Origin: Sphingomonas sp. Leaf10
GTDB taxonomy: Bacteria; Pseudomonadota; Alphaproteobacteria; Sphingomonadales; Sphingomonadaceae
Direction: 5' to 3'
Assembly (NCBI RefSeq): GCF_001421245.1
Contig: NZ_LMKE01000001.1
Location: 204,046-236,546, forward strand
DNA length: 32,501 nucleotides
Translations under genes and position numbers: made by a program
In this document: positions 8,135 to 15,967 of the stretch, in pieces
Layout of the letters: the number at the start of each line of letters is the position of its first letter
Numbering within the stretch: the first letter of the stretch is position 1
Notes under the pieces: model-generated
Seen by the model: only the letters and a program-made list of their open reading frames with translations
What the model was told of the DNA's origin: nothing
The model's database searches: none

Positions 8135-8461
8135 TCAGGCGGCGGCGGTTTCGTCGGCGTGGCTATCGCCGATCGCGGTGATCTTCAGGATGGTGTGCTG
8201 TTGGCGATGACCGTTCTTGCGACGGTAGTTGTGCCGGCGGCGCTTCTTGAAGACGATGACCTTCTCGCCCTTCGCCTGCGCGATGATTTCCGCCGAAACC
8301 GTCAGCCCTTCGACCGACTTCAGTTCCGAACCTTCGCCGGCAAGGAGCACGTCGCCGAGCGTCACGTTGCTGCCAGCTTCGCCATCGAGCTTTTCGACGA
8401 CGATCTTGTCTCCTGCGGCAACGCGATACTGCTTGCCGCCCGTGCGCACGATTGCGAACAT
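8135..8461 (-). CDS. rplU: 50S ribosomal protein L21
   Basis: A 108-residue L21. The conserved start [14 protein letters not shown] fixes the ATG at 8461, although the frame is open 31 codons further upstream. The basic stretch [17 protein letters not shown] near the C-terminus is the rRNA-binding part, followed by a short TAIG-type tail with an acidic/Ala-rich end. First gene of the rplU-rpmA operon, with a candidate promoter about 65 bases upstream. Confidence 0.98.
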   Translation of the reverse strand: MFAIVRTGGKQYRVAAGDKIVVEKLDGEAGSNVTLGDVLLAGEGSELKSVEGLTVSAEIIAQAKGEKVIVFKKRRRHNYRRKNGHRQQHTILKITAIGDSHADETAAA

Positions 8462-8525
8462 GGCCCTTGCTTCTTTCCCAAATGCATATGTCCGCGCGGA
8501 GATACCCCACGCGGCAAGTGGATTG

Positions 8526-8554
8526 TGACTAGGCAAGCGGGTTGCCTCTGTCAA
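8526..8554 (-). promoter_or_regulatory. Candidate rplU-rpmA promoter
   Basis: Minus-strand TTGACA (8554-8549), 17-base spacer, then TAGTCA (8531-8526), about 65 bases before rplU. The -35 is perfect and the -10 is weak. The spacer contains an inverted repeat GGCAA/TTGCC (8546-8532). Confidence 0.45.
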
Positions 8555-8715
8555 TGCCGAACAGACGATTCGCCTACGAAACCGATGTTGCGGCGCGGCA
8601 ACAGGGGCGTGACAATCGTGTTACGCTATATGACGTAGGGTTGCGCCAGAATATGTCCCGCCCGAACAAGGTTGCGCAACGACCAGCCCTAAGGGGCGGT
8701 TTCGGGGAGATTTTC

Positions 8716-11289
8716 ATGCGTAAACCGGTTTTCACCGCACTCATGCTGTCGACGGCGCTCACCGCCATGCCGGCCTTCGCGCAGGTTGCGGACGCGCCGC
8801 CGCCCGCCGCGGACGTACCTGCGGGTGAGGAGATCGTCGTGGTCGGCACCCGTGCGCAGGGCCGCACCGTTGCCGAAAGTCCGGTACCGGTCGACGTCAT
8901 CACCGGGGATACGCTGGTCAATGCCGGTTATACCGAAACCAACAAGCTGCTGAACCAGCTGGTCCCGTCGTTCAACTTCCCACAACCGTCGATCACCGAT
9001 GGCACCGATGTCGTTCGTCCGGCGACGCTGCGCGGCCTGTCGCCCGATCAGACACTGGTGCTCGTCAACGGCAAGCGTCGTCATACCACTTCGCTGCTGA
9101 ATGCCAACGGATCGGTCGGGCGCGGCTCGTCGGCGGTCGACCTGAACACCATCCCCAGTCTTGCGATCGAGCGGATTGACGTGCTGCGCGATGGGGCGTC
9201 GTCGCAATATGGTTCGGATGCGATCGCGGGCGTCATCAACGTGCAGCTCAAGCGCCGCGAGGGCGGTCGGGCGACGATGACCTATGGCAAATACGTTTCG
9301 CAAATGGAGGGCGTGGCCGAAGTATCGGGTGTCGCCCGGCAGGCGAACGGGCAGCCGCAGGTCCGCGCCGACGGCACCTATGTCCTTGAGGAAACCGGGC
9401 GCGATCGTCAGGTGCGCGACGGTCGGACCGTCACGTTCGCCGCGAACATGGGCCTGCCGATGGGCGAGACCGCCTATCTGAACCTGACCGGCGAATATCG
9501 CGACCGCGAGCCGACCAATCGTGCGGGCTATGACCCGCGCCGCAACTATCCGCTGCTCTCGACCGGCGGCGTCGACCCGCGCGAGTTCAGCTACGACCGC
9601 GTCAATCACCGCTATGGCGATGCGAAGACCACCGATTTCAACTTCTTCCTGAACGGCGGGGTCGATATCGGCGCGACGTCGGAACTCTATATCTTCGGCA
9701 GCTACGGCGTCCGCGACGGCGAAAGCGCCGCCTTCTATCGCCGCGCGTCTGGTCGCGACACCAACAGCAACATCCAGGATCTGCGCAACTGCACCTTCAC
9801 CGGCACGGTCTGCACCCCATTCTACGCCGATGGCTTCCTGCCGCTCATCACCAGCCAGATGGAGGATTTTTCCGGTGCGCTGGGCGTGAAGGGCGACATT
9901 GCCGGGTTCAACTATGACCTGTCCTATGTGTACGGCACCAACAGCTTCGATTTCCGGATCGAGAACAGCTATAACGCGTCGTTCGGACCGCAATCGCAGC
10001 GGGCGTTCAATGCCGGCGGCACGCGCTTCGGCCAGCAGACGGTAAACCTCGACCTGCAACGCGACATCGCGGTCGGTTTCCTGTCGCAATTGTCGCTGGC
10101 GCTGGGCGGCGAATATCGCAACGAGAATTACAAGATCGTCGCCGGCGAACTGCAAAGCTATGCCGCTGGACCGTTCGCGTTCAGCAATGGCGCCGCCGCC
10201 GGGGCGCAGGGCTTCCCCGGCTTCTCGCCGACTACTGCCGTCGACACCTCGCGCGACAGCTTTGCCGGCTATGTCGAACTGGACGGCAAGGTCAGTGACG
10301 CGTTCAACGTCGTCGCCGCCGGCCGGTACGAACATTACAGCGATTTCGGCGATACGGTGAACGGCAAGCTCGCCGCGCGCTTCGCGCCGGTCGAATGGGC
10401 GGCGGTGCGTGGGTCGATCTCGACCGGCTTCCGCGCGCCGAGCCTCGCGCAGCAATTCTTCTCGTCCTTCTCCACGCAGAATATCGGCGGCACGCTGGTC
10501 GAGATCGGCACCTTCCGCGTCGGTGATCCGGTCGCGCGTGCGTTGGGTTCGCGCCAGTTGGAGGCGGAAAAGTCGGTCAATATTGGCGGCGGCCTGACCC
10601 TCACGCCGCTGCGTGGGCTGACGCTGACCGCCGATTATTACAACATCAAGATCAACGACCGGATCATCCTGTCCGAAAATCTGCAAGGCGCGGCGGTCGT
10701 CGCCGTGCTGCGCGGTGCGGGGATACAGGACATCACCTCGGCTCGCTTCTTCATCAACGGAATCGACACCCGGACACAGGGCGTCGAGGTCGTCGGTACC
10801 TACCGAGTGCCGGATCTCGGCATCGGCAGCGTCACGTTGACCGCCGGTTACAACTATAACCAGACCGACATCACCGACCGTTCGACGCTGTCGGCGATCC
10901 CGGGTGTCACCCTGTTCGGGCGGCAGGAATCGCTGCGTCTTACCGAAGGTCAGCCGCGCTCGAAGATCAATGCCGGCCTCGATTGGTCGCAGGGCATTTT
11001 CGGCGTGACCGCGCGGACCAACCGGTTCGGCAACACGCTGTCGCCGGGCGGTGCAGCGGCGACCGACGTCGAACTGACGCCGAAGTGGCTGACCGACGTC
11101 GAAATCCGCGCAACGCCGGGGCAGTTCGAACTGGCGATCGGCGCGAACAACCTGTTCGACGTCTATCCGACGCGCAACCCGATCCTCGGCGCGACGGCGA
11201 TCAACAATTATTTCATTCCCTATTCCAGCTTCTCGCCATTCGGCTTCAACGGGCGGTATCTTTACGCCCGTGCCGGCGTGAAGTTCTGA
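8716..11289 (+). CDS. TonB-dependent outer membrane receptor
   Basis: An 857-residue precursor. The signal peptide is residues 1-22 (cleavage AFA/Q). A TonB box-like EEIVVVGTR is at about 38-46, followed by the plug domain with TLRGLSPDQTLVLVNGKRR and IERIDVLRDGASSQYGSDAIAGVINV. The rest is a beta-barrel ending in an aromatic residue (Phe). ATG at 8716 with GGGGAGA five bases ahead was preferred over the open frame reaching 8542. The ligand is not evident; sphingomonad receptors of this kind import carbohydrates, peptides or siderophores. It is a single gene closed by the hairpin at 11295, and the neighbouring cupin/oxidoreductase pair converges on it. Confidence 0.93.
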   Translation: MRKPVFTALMLSTALTAMPAFAQVADAPPPAADVPAGEEIVVVGTRAQGRTVAESPVPVDVITGDTLVNAGYTETNKLLNQLVPSFNFPQPSITDGTDVVRPATLRGLSPDQTLVLVNGKRRHTTSLLNANGSVGRGSSAVDLNTIPSLAIERIDVLRDGASSQYGSDAIAGVINVQLKRREGGRATMTYGKYVSQMEGVAEVSGVARQANGQPQVRADGTYVLEETGRDRQVRDGRTVTFAANMGLPMGETAYLNLTGEYRDREPTNRAGYDPRRNYPLLSTGGVDPREFSYDRVNHRYGDAKTTDFNFFLNGGVDIGATSELYIFGSYGVRDGESAAFYRRASGRDTNSNIQDLRNCTFTGTVCTPFYADGFLPLITSQMEDFSGALGVKGDIAGFNYDLSYVYGTNSFDFRIENSYNASFGPQSQRAFNAGGTRFGQQTVNLDLQRDIAVGFLSQLSLALGGEYRNENYKIVAGELQSYAAGPFAFSNGAAAGAQGFPGFSPTTAVDTSRDSFAGYVELDGKVSDAFNVVAAGRYEHYSDFGDTVNGKLAARFAPVEWAAVRGSISTGFRAPSLAQQFFSSFSTQNIGGTLVEIGTFRVGDPVARALGSRQLEAEKSVNIGGGLTLTPLRGLTLTADYYNIKINDRIILSENLQGAAVVAVLRGAGIQDITSARFFINGIDTRTQGVEVVGTYRVPDLGIGSVTLTAGYNYNQTDITDRSTLSAIPGVTLFGRQESLRLTEGQPRSKINAGLDWSQGIFGVTARTNRFGNTLSPGGAAATDVELTPKWLTDVEIRATPGQFELAIGANNLFDVYPTRNPILGATAINNYFIPYSSFSPFGFNGRYLYARAGVKF

Positions 11290-11294
11290 TCGTC

Positions 11295-11324
11295 ATGAGC
11301 GGGCAGGGGTTCCTGCCCGCTCAT
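11295..11324. terminator. Perfect 13-bp bidirectional hairpin
   Basis: ATGAGCGGGCAGG (11295-11307) and its exact complement (11312-11324) enclose a GGTT loop. It lies six bases after the TonB receptor stop and overlaps the stop codon of the converging cupin gene. It can serve both directions; T-runs are absent. Confidence 0.75.
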
Positions 11325-11770
11325 TTCGCCAAGAGTTTGGTGCCCAGCAGCACCAGCCGGTCGCCGGTAATCCCGAACCAGTGCGGCACGCCCGCCGGGA
11401 TCAGCATTACGTCGCCCGGACGCAACCGTCGCTCGGTCGCGCCATCGATGCGGTCGCCTTCGATAAGGCCCGGTTGGGTTTGCCGGCCGCCGACCATCGT
11501 GCCGCCCGACCGCAGCGTGCCTTCGCCGGCAATGACGATCGCATATTCGGCCTGATCGGGATGGACTGCCGGACGTCCCGGCGCCTTCCAGTATTCCAGT
11601 GCCGCGACCCGATCACCATCGCGGACCACCGGCTTCCACGCAAAGCCCTGATCGGGCTTCATCGCCTTGCCCATCGCCTCGACCTCCGCCGCGATCTCGG
11701 CGCTGGTCGCAAAGCTGGTTCGGTCCGCCGCTTGTCCCGCAATCAGCAGCGCCAGCGCCGCGAGCATCAT
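11321..11770 (-). CDS. Secreted cupin-domain protein
   Basis: A 149-residue protein with a short signal peptide (about residues 1-15, cleavage near GQA/A), so probably periplasmic. Cupin motif 1 is seen as AVHPDQAEYAIVIAGEG and motif 2 as GDVMLIPAGVPHWF. In motif 1 the second His of the usual HxH is Asp, while the Glu is kept; in motif 2 the His is kept, so a metal site is possible but altered. Its ATG overlaps the Gfo/Idh gene stop as ATGA, showing coupling. A role beside a periplasmic oxidoreductase, for example on a sugar-derived product, is inference only. Confidence 0.82.
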   Translation of the reverse strand: MMLAALALLIAGQAADRTSFATSAEIAAEVEAMGKAMKPDQGFAWKPVVRDGDRVAALEYWKAPGRPAVHPDQAEYAIVIAGEGTLRSGGTMVGGRQTQPGLIEGDRIDGATERRLRPGDVMLIPAGVPHWFGITGDRLVLLGTKLLAK

Positions 11771-12870
11771 GCTTGCGGCCCCAGCCGGATCGTCCGTCCC
11801 TCGCGGGCGGATCGATAGATCGCTTCGATGATCCGCATGTCGCGCAACCCCTCCTCACCCGACACGATCGGTTCGCGTCCGCTGATCGCGCATTCCGACA
11901 GGTGATCGAGTTGTGCCGCGAACTGGTTCTTGCCCGAACCCGGTGGCGGCGTCACCTGCCGCTCGCGATCGCCGCCGACCCATAGCCGCTGCCCGCTATA
12001 GCTGGTCGCCGGTTCCAGCTCGATCCGGCCCTTCTCGCCCATCAGCATGATCTGGTTGCGGTTGGCGCTGTACATCGACTGACAACTGCCGATCGCGCCC
12101 GACGGGAAATCGAGCGTGAAGTCGATCATGTCCTCCACTTCCCGAAAGCGCGGATCGCGACGATCGGTCGACTCGCGCGCGGTGACCGTGAGAGGTTCCT
12201 CGCCGGTCATATAGCGCACCGCCTGCAACGCATAGATGCCGATATCCATCAGCGACCCACCACCCGACAGCGCACGCTTCAGCCGCCACGCATTGGGATC
12301 GCCGAAATTGAAGCCGTGTTCGGACCGGACATAGCGCGTCCGGCCGACGGCACCGGTCCGGGCCAGCCGTATCGCCTCGCGGTTATGCAGTTCGAAATGG
12401 CTGCGATAGCCGATCATCAACTTGCGGTTTGCCTTGCGCGCGGCGGCGATCATCGCCTCGCATTCGGCGACCGATATCGCCATGGGCTTTTCGCACAGCA
12501 CGTGCTTGCCCGCCTGCGACGCGCGGATCGAATATTCGGCATGCATCGAATTGGGCAGGCAGACATAGACGATGTCGATGTCCGGATTGTCGCGGATGCG
12601 ATCGTAATTGCCATAGGAGTAGATGGCGTTGGCGGAAAGGCCATGCTCCTTCGCCACCCGCTCGGCCTTCGCCCGGTCGCCACTGACCACGGCAACTAGG
12701 CGGCTGTGTTCGCAGTGTTTGAATTCGGGGATGATCCGCCCCAGCCCATATCCGCCCAGTCCGACGATGGCGTAGCCGCGTTTGCGGTCGGATTGGCCGA
12801 ACGATGCACAACCGGGTGCGATCGACAGGGCGGCGGCGGTGAGGATCAGTTCGCGACGGCCGATTTCCAT
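11767..12870 (-). CDS. Gfo/Idh/MocA family oxidoreductase with Tat signal
   Basis: A 367-residue NAD(P)-binding oxidoreductase resembling glucose-fructose oxidoreductase of Zymomonas. The twin-arginine start GRRELILTAAALSIAPG points to folded export with bound cofactor. The Rossmann glycine motif GLGGYGLG is at residues 37-44, the EKP motif at 127-129 (GKHVLCEKPM), then LMIGYRSHF and GGGSLMDIGIYAL as in that family. Cys21 follows APG and might allow lipidation, but the lipobox is poor. The substrate is probably a sugar or sugar derivative. It is coupled to the cupin gene and follows the AI-2E type permease by 57 bases. Confidence is high for the family, moderate for GFOR-like activity. Confidence 0.9.
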   Translation of the reverse strand: MEIGRRELILTAAALSIAPGCASFGQSDRKRGYAIVGLGGYGLGRIIPEFKHCEHSRLVAVVSGDRAKAERVAKEHGLSANAIYSYGNYDRIRDNPDIDIVYVCLPNSMHAEYSIRASQAGKHVLCEKPMAISVAECEAMIAAARKANRKLMIGYRSHFELHNREAIRLARTGAVGRTRYVRSEHGFNFGDPNAWRLKRALSGGGSLMDIGIYALQAVRYMTGEEPLTVTARESTDRRDPRFREVEDMIDFTLDFPSGAIGSCQSMYSANRNQIMLMGEKGRIELEPATSYSGQRLWVGGDRERQVTPPPGSGKNQFAAQLDHLSECAISGREPIVSGEEGLRDMRIIEAIYRSAREGRTIRLGPQA

Positions 12871-12927
12871 GATGTTCTCTCCGGCAACGATCGTCGCAGG
12901 ATGACCGGACCCGACCGTCGTTACAAG

Positions 12928-14016
12928 CTATGCCGTTGATTTCTCTTTATCGCCCACATCCTGCCCGGCGCGCTGTTCGGTCAGGATGCTCCATGCGGTG
13001 ATGAACAGCGCCCCGGCCAGCGGCCCGACGACGATACCGCTCAGCCCCATCAAGTCGATACCGCCAAGGGTCGTCACCAACACCAGCCAGTCGGGAATGC
13101 CGGTGTCACGCCCGACCAGCAGCGGCCGCAGGATATTGTCGGCCAGTCCGATCACCAGCACGCCCGACGCGATCACGACCACACCCTGCCAGATTGCACC
13201 CGTCGCCAGCAAATAGATGGCGACCGGCGTCCAGATGATCGCCGGCCCTATCGCCGGAAGGAGCGCCGCGATCGCCATTACTACGCCCCACAGCAGCGCG
13301 GCGGGAAGGCCGACGATCCAGAAGGTGATCGCCCCCAGCGCCCCCTGCACCAGCGCGACGACGCCGGATCCCTTGATCGTCGCACGGACGACGGCCGTGA
13401 ACTTGTTGGCAAGCCGCCACGCCACGTCGCGCTCGAGCGGCAGCGAGCGGACCACCGCCGGGCCGAGGCGTTCGCCGTCGCGCAGCAAGAAATAAGTGAC
13501 ATACAACCCCACGCCGAACGCGAGCAGGAACGCGGCGGCATTGGCACCGATCGACAGCGCGCTGCGGGCGAGCACGCTGGCGCTGGCACCGATCGCCTGC
13601 GAGATGCGGGACTGTGCGCGTTCGAAACTGCCGAAACCGGCACTGTCGATCGCGTGCTGCATGCGCAGGGGCAGGGCGCTGTGCACCTGTTCGAAATAGG
13701 TGGCGAAGTTGATCTGCCCGGTGCGCAACTGGGTATAGACGCCCGCAGCCTGCTCCACGACCATGCTGGCGATGACAAGCGCCGGGATTACCACCGCAAC
13801 GGTGATGATGAGCAGCGTCAGCGCCGCGACCAGATTGCGCTGCCCCGGCCGCCACCGCAGCAGCCGCTGGAACAATGGCTGGAACAGCAGAGCCGCCAGC
13901 GCCGCCCACAACAGGGCACCGGCAAAGCTCGATACGACCAGCGTCAACCCGATGGTCACCAGCGCGAGGAACAGGATGAATCCACCGGATTCGACGCGCC
14001 GCCGAACAATCGCCAT
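12928..14016 (-). CDS. AI-2E family transporter (PF01594), inner membrane
   Basis: A 362-residue polytopic membrane protein with two N-terminal transmembrane segments (about 12-50), a third at about 63-87, a central soluble part, and a C-terminal bundle of about four to five segments (about 160-345). This is the layout of the TqsA/YdiK/PerM-type family. The conserved region LLPAIGPAIIWTPVAIYLL is present in the C-terminal half. Only some members move autoinducer-2; others carry ions or are unassigned, so no substrate is claimed. A 7-bp hairpin (14040-14056) lies just upstream of the start. Confidence 0.88.
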   Translation of the reverse strand: MAIVRRRVESGGFILFLALVTIGLTLVVSSFAGALLWAALAALLFQPLFQRLLRWRPGQRNLVAALTLLIITVAVVIPALVIASMVVEQAAGVYTQLRTGQINFATYFEQVHSALPLRMQHAIDSAGFGSFERAQSRISQAIGASASVLARSALSIGANAAAFLLAFGVGLYVTYFLLRDGERLGPAVVRSLPLERDVAWRLANKFTAVVRATIKGSGVVALVQGALGAITFWIVGLPAALLWGVVMAIAALLPAIGPAIIWTPVAIYLLATGAIWQGVVVIASGVLVIGLADNILRPLLVGRDTGIPDWLVLVTTLGGIDLMGLSGIVVGPLAGALFITAWSILTEQRAGQDVGDKEKSTA

Positions 14017-14039
14017 GCCGTACTACCTTATAGTTTTCG

Positions 14040-14056
14040 TCCGGCGGAGCGCCGGA
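14040..14056. other. Short hairpin between M28 peptidase and AI-2E genes
   Basis: TCCGGCG (14040-14046) and CGCCGGA (14050-14056) with a three-base loop, in the 175-base gap after the M28 gene and 24 bases before the permease start. It may end the M28 transcript or lie in the permease leader. No T-run. I see nothing else in the gap. Confidence 0.35.
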
Positions 14057-14191
14057 ATTGGTCGTTGCGCAAGCGGAACGCCGGGAAGCGCGCGATGCTC
14101 CCTTGCCGAACGACAATAGCTGCAATCGGACGCGGCAGCCTCTCCAACCTCCTGTTGGCGCTTACCTCCGATCAGCGTGTCGCGACCGCCG

Positions 14192-15829
14192 TCATTTCGC
14201 GGCGCGACTGCGATCGCGAATGGCGCGGAATTCGTCACCTGCAACCCAGTTGGGCCATGCGGTCGTATTCGCCAGTTCGCGCCCGACCGAATAGAACAGG
14301 TTCAGGTCCTGAGCGACGCCGGCCCAGTTCCAGTTCGGATCATATTCGTCCTTGGGGCCGTGATAGCGCTTCTCGGTATAGTCCTTTGCCGCCGCCTCTC
14401 CGGCCGCCTTGCCGCCCTCGACCAGATCGTCGCCCGAATCCACATACAGCATCGGCACGCCGTGCTTGGCGAGGCTGAAATGGTCGGAGCGGTAGTAATA
14501 GCCATTTTGCGGGCTGGGATCGGCCTCCGCCACCCGGCCCTGCGCGGCGAGTGCACGGTTCAGATAGGCATCGAGTTCCGACTTGCCCTTGCCGACGACC
14601 ACCACGTTGCGCGCCGGTCCGGCGACCGACAGCGCGTCCATGTTGATCCCGCCGACCGTCTTGGCGAGCGGATAGACCGGGTTGTCACCATAATAGGCCG
14701 AACCGAGCAGCCCCGATTCCTCGCCGGTCACCGCCAGATAGACCTGGCTGCGTTCGGTCGCGCCAGCCTTCGCATTGGCCTGCGCCAGTCCGATCAGCGC
14801 GGCGGTGCCGGTCGCGTTGTCGATGGCGCCGTTGCAGATGTCGTCGCCGTCGCTCGCGGCCTCGCATCGGCCAAGATGATCCCAGTGGCCGGTGAACAAC
14901 ACCACTTCGTCGGGACGTTTGGTGCCGGGCAGGATGCCGATCACATTCTTGGACGCGTGCCGACGCACCTGATTGTCGAACGACACGCTCGCCTTGACCC
15001 CGGTCAGTGGCACCGCGCGAAAGCCCTTTGTCCGCGCGGCGGCGGCCAGCTGGTCGTAATTCCTGCCGGAGGCCGCGATCAGTCGCTTGGCGGCGGACAA
15101 CTGCATCCAGCCAATCGCCTTGCTCTGGTCCATATGGTCGTTGGCGGCATCGGCCACCTGCTGCGGGCCGGTCCAGCTCGACTGGACGACGTTCCAGCCA
15201 TAGGCGGCGGGCACCGTGTCGTGGATGATGATGGCGGCCGCCGCACCCTGTCGCGCCGCTTCCTCGAACTTGTAGGTCCAGCGCCCGTAATAGGTCATGG
15301 CCTTGCCACCGAACGGTCCGGTCAGCGTCGGGCTGGCATAATCGGGGTCGTTGACCAGGATCAGCACCGTCTTGCCGCGCACGTCGGTGCCGGCATAGTC
15401 GTTCCATCCCTTTTCAGGCGCATTGATGCCGTAACCGACGAACACCACGTCGCTGTTGGCGACGACCGATTTCGGCGTCACCTGATAGGTCGCGACGACC
15501 ATGTCCGGACCATAGTTAAGCGCGATCGGACTGCCCGCGCCGGTGAAGGTCAGCGGCGACACGTTGCGACTGGTGATTTCGACCAGCGGTACGTCCTGGA
15601 ACCAGCTGCCCTTGTTGCCCGGTTTCAGCCCCGCCTTGGCGAATTGCTCGGCCAGATAGGCGAGCGTCTTCTCTTCACCCGGCGTACCCGGCGCGCGCCC
15701 CTCGAACGCGTCCGACGACAGGACGCGGGTCGCTTCCTTGACCGTCTCGACCGAAACCGGGGAGGGAGCCGTCTGGGCGAGCGCCGATGCGGCGAGGGTC
15801 AGGCATGGGGCAAGTAACAGCGAACGCAT
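14192..15829 (-). CDS. Secreted M28 family zinc peptidase with PA domain
   Basis: A 545-residue precursor. The signal peptide is residues 1-18 (cleavage ALA/Q). A protease-associated insert covers about residues 130-260. The M28 zinc domain follows: His315 in TGHWDHLG, bridging Asp337 in AIDNATG, catalytic Glu370 and ligand Glu371 in TGEESG, Asp398 in NMDAL and His450 in SDHF, all present. The family consists of aminopeptidases and carboxypeptidases trimming peptides outside the cytoplasm. ATG at 15829 was chosen because GGAGG lies four bases ahead and it gives the signal peptide; the frame is open 21 codons longer. It lies between the permease and a TonB receptor, a sensible setting for peptide use. 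Confidence 0.93.
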   Translation of the reverse strand: MRSLLLAPCLTLAASALAQTAPSPVSVETVKEATRVLSSDAFEGRAPGTPGEEKTLAYLAEQFAKAGLKPGNKGSWFQDVPLVEITSRNVSPLTFTGAGSPIALNYGPDMVVATYQVTPKSVVANSDVVFVGYGINAPEKGWNDYAGTDVRGKTVLILVNDPDYASPTLTGPFGGKAMTYYGRWTYKFEEAARQGAAAAIIIHDTVPAAYGWNVVQSSWTGPQQVADAANDHMDQSKAIGWMQLSAAKRLIAASGRNYDQLAAAARTKGFRAVPLTGVKASVSFDNQVRRHASKNVIGILPGTKRPDEVVLFTGHWDHLGRCEAASDGDDICNGAIDNATGTAALIGLAQANAKAGATERSQVYLAVTGEESGLLGSAYYGDNPVYPLAKTVGGINMDALSVAGPARNVVVVGKGKSELDAYLNRALAAQGRVAEADPSPQNGYYYRSDHFSLAKHGVPMLYVDSGDDLVEGGKAAGEAAAKDYTEKRYHGPKDEYDPNWNWAGVAQDLNLFYSVGRELANTTAWPNWVAGDEFRAIRDRSRAAK

Positions 15830-15914
15830 CGAACCTCCGGTAACGCGGGATCGACGCGGTTGTGGCATGGGCGACACGTCGGCGCAACGCACCGGCGCCG
15901 GCCGATGACAGCAA

Positions 15915-15944
15915 CGCCGGGACGATACAGGGATCGTCCCGGCG
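15915..15944 (-). terminator. Perfect 12-bp hairpin after the second TonB receptor
   Basis: CGCCGGGACGAT (15915-15926) and ATCGTCCCGGCG (15933-15944) with a six-base loop, 23 bases past the receptor stop. A short TTG-rich stretch follows on the minus strand. Confidence 0.7.
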
Positions 15945-15967
15945 CGTGTCCGATCGGCGGTTCAGCG

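Noticed and set aside
8609..8632. TGACA/TATATG promoter for the first TonB receptor
   Set aside because: The spacing of 12 bases is too short for a normal sigma-70 promoter.
8689..10686. Long minus-strand open frame opposite the first TonB receptor
   Set aside because: Arg/Ala-rich text with no family pattern; a third-position GC shadow of the receptor.
12928..14016. Autoinducer-2 exporter implying quorum sensing
   Set aside because: Most family members have other or unknown substrates, and no lux-type genes are present.
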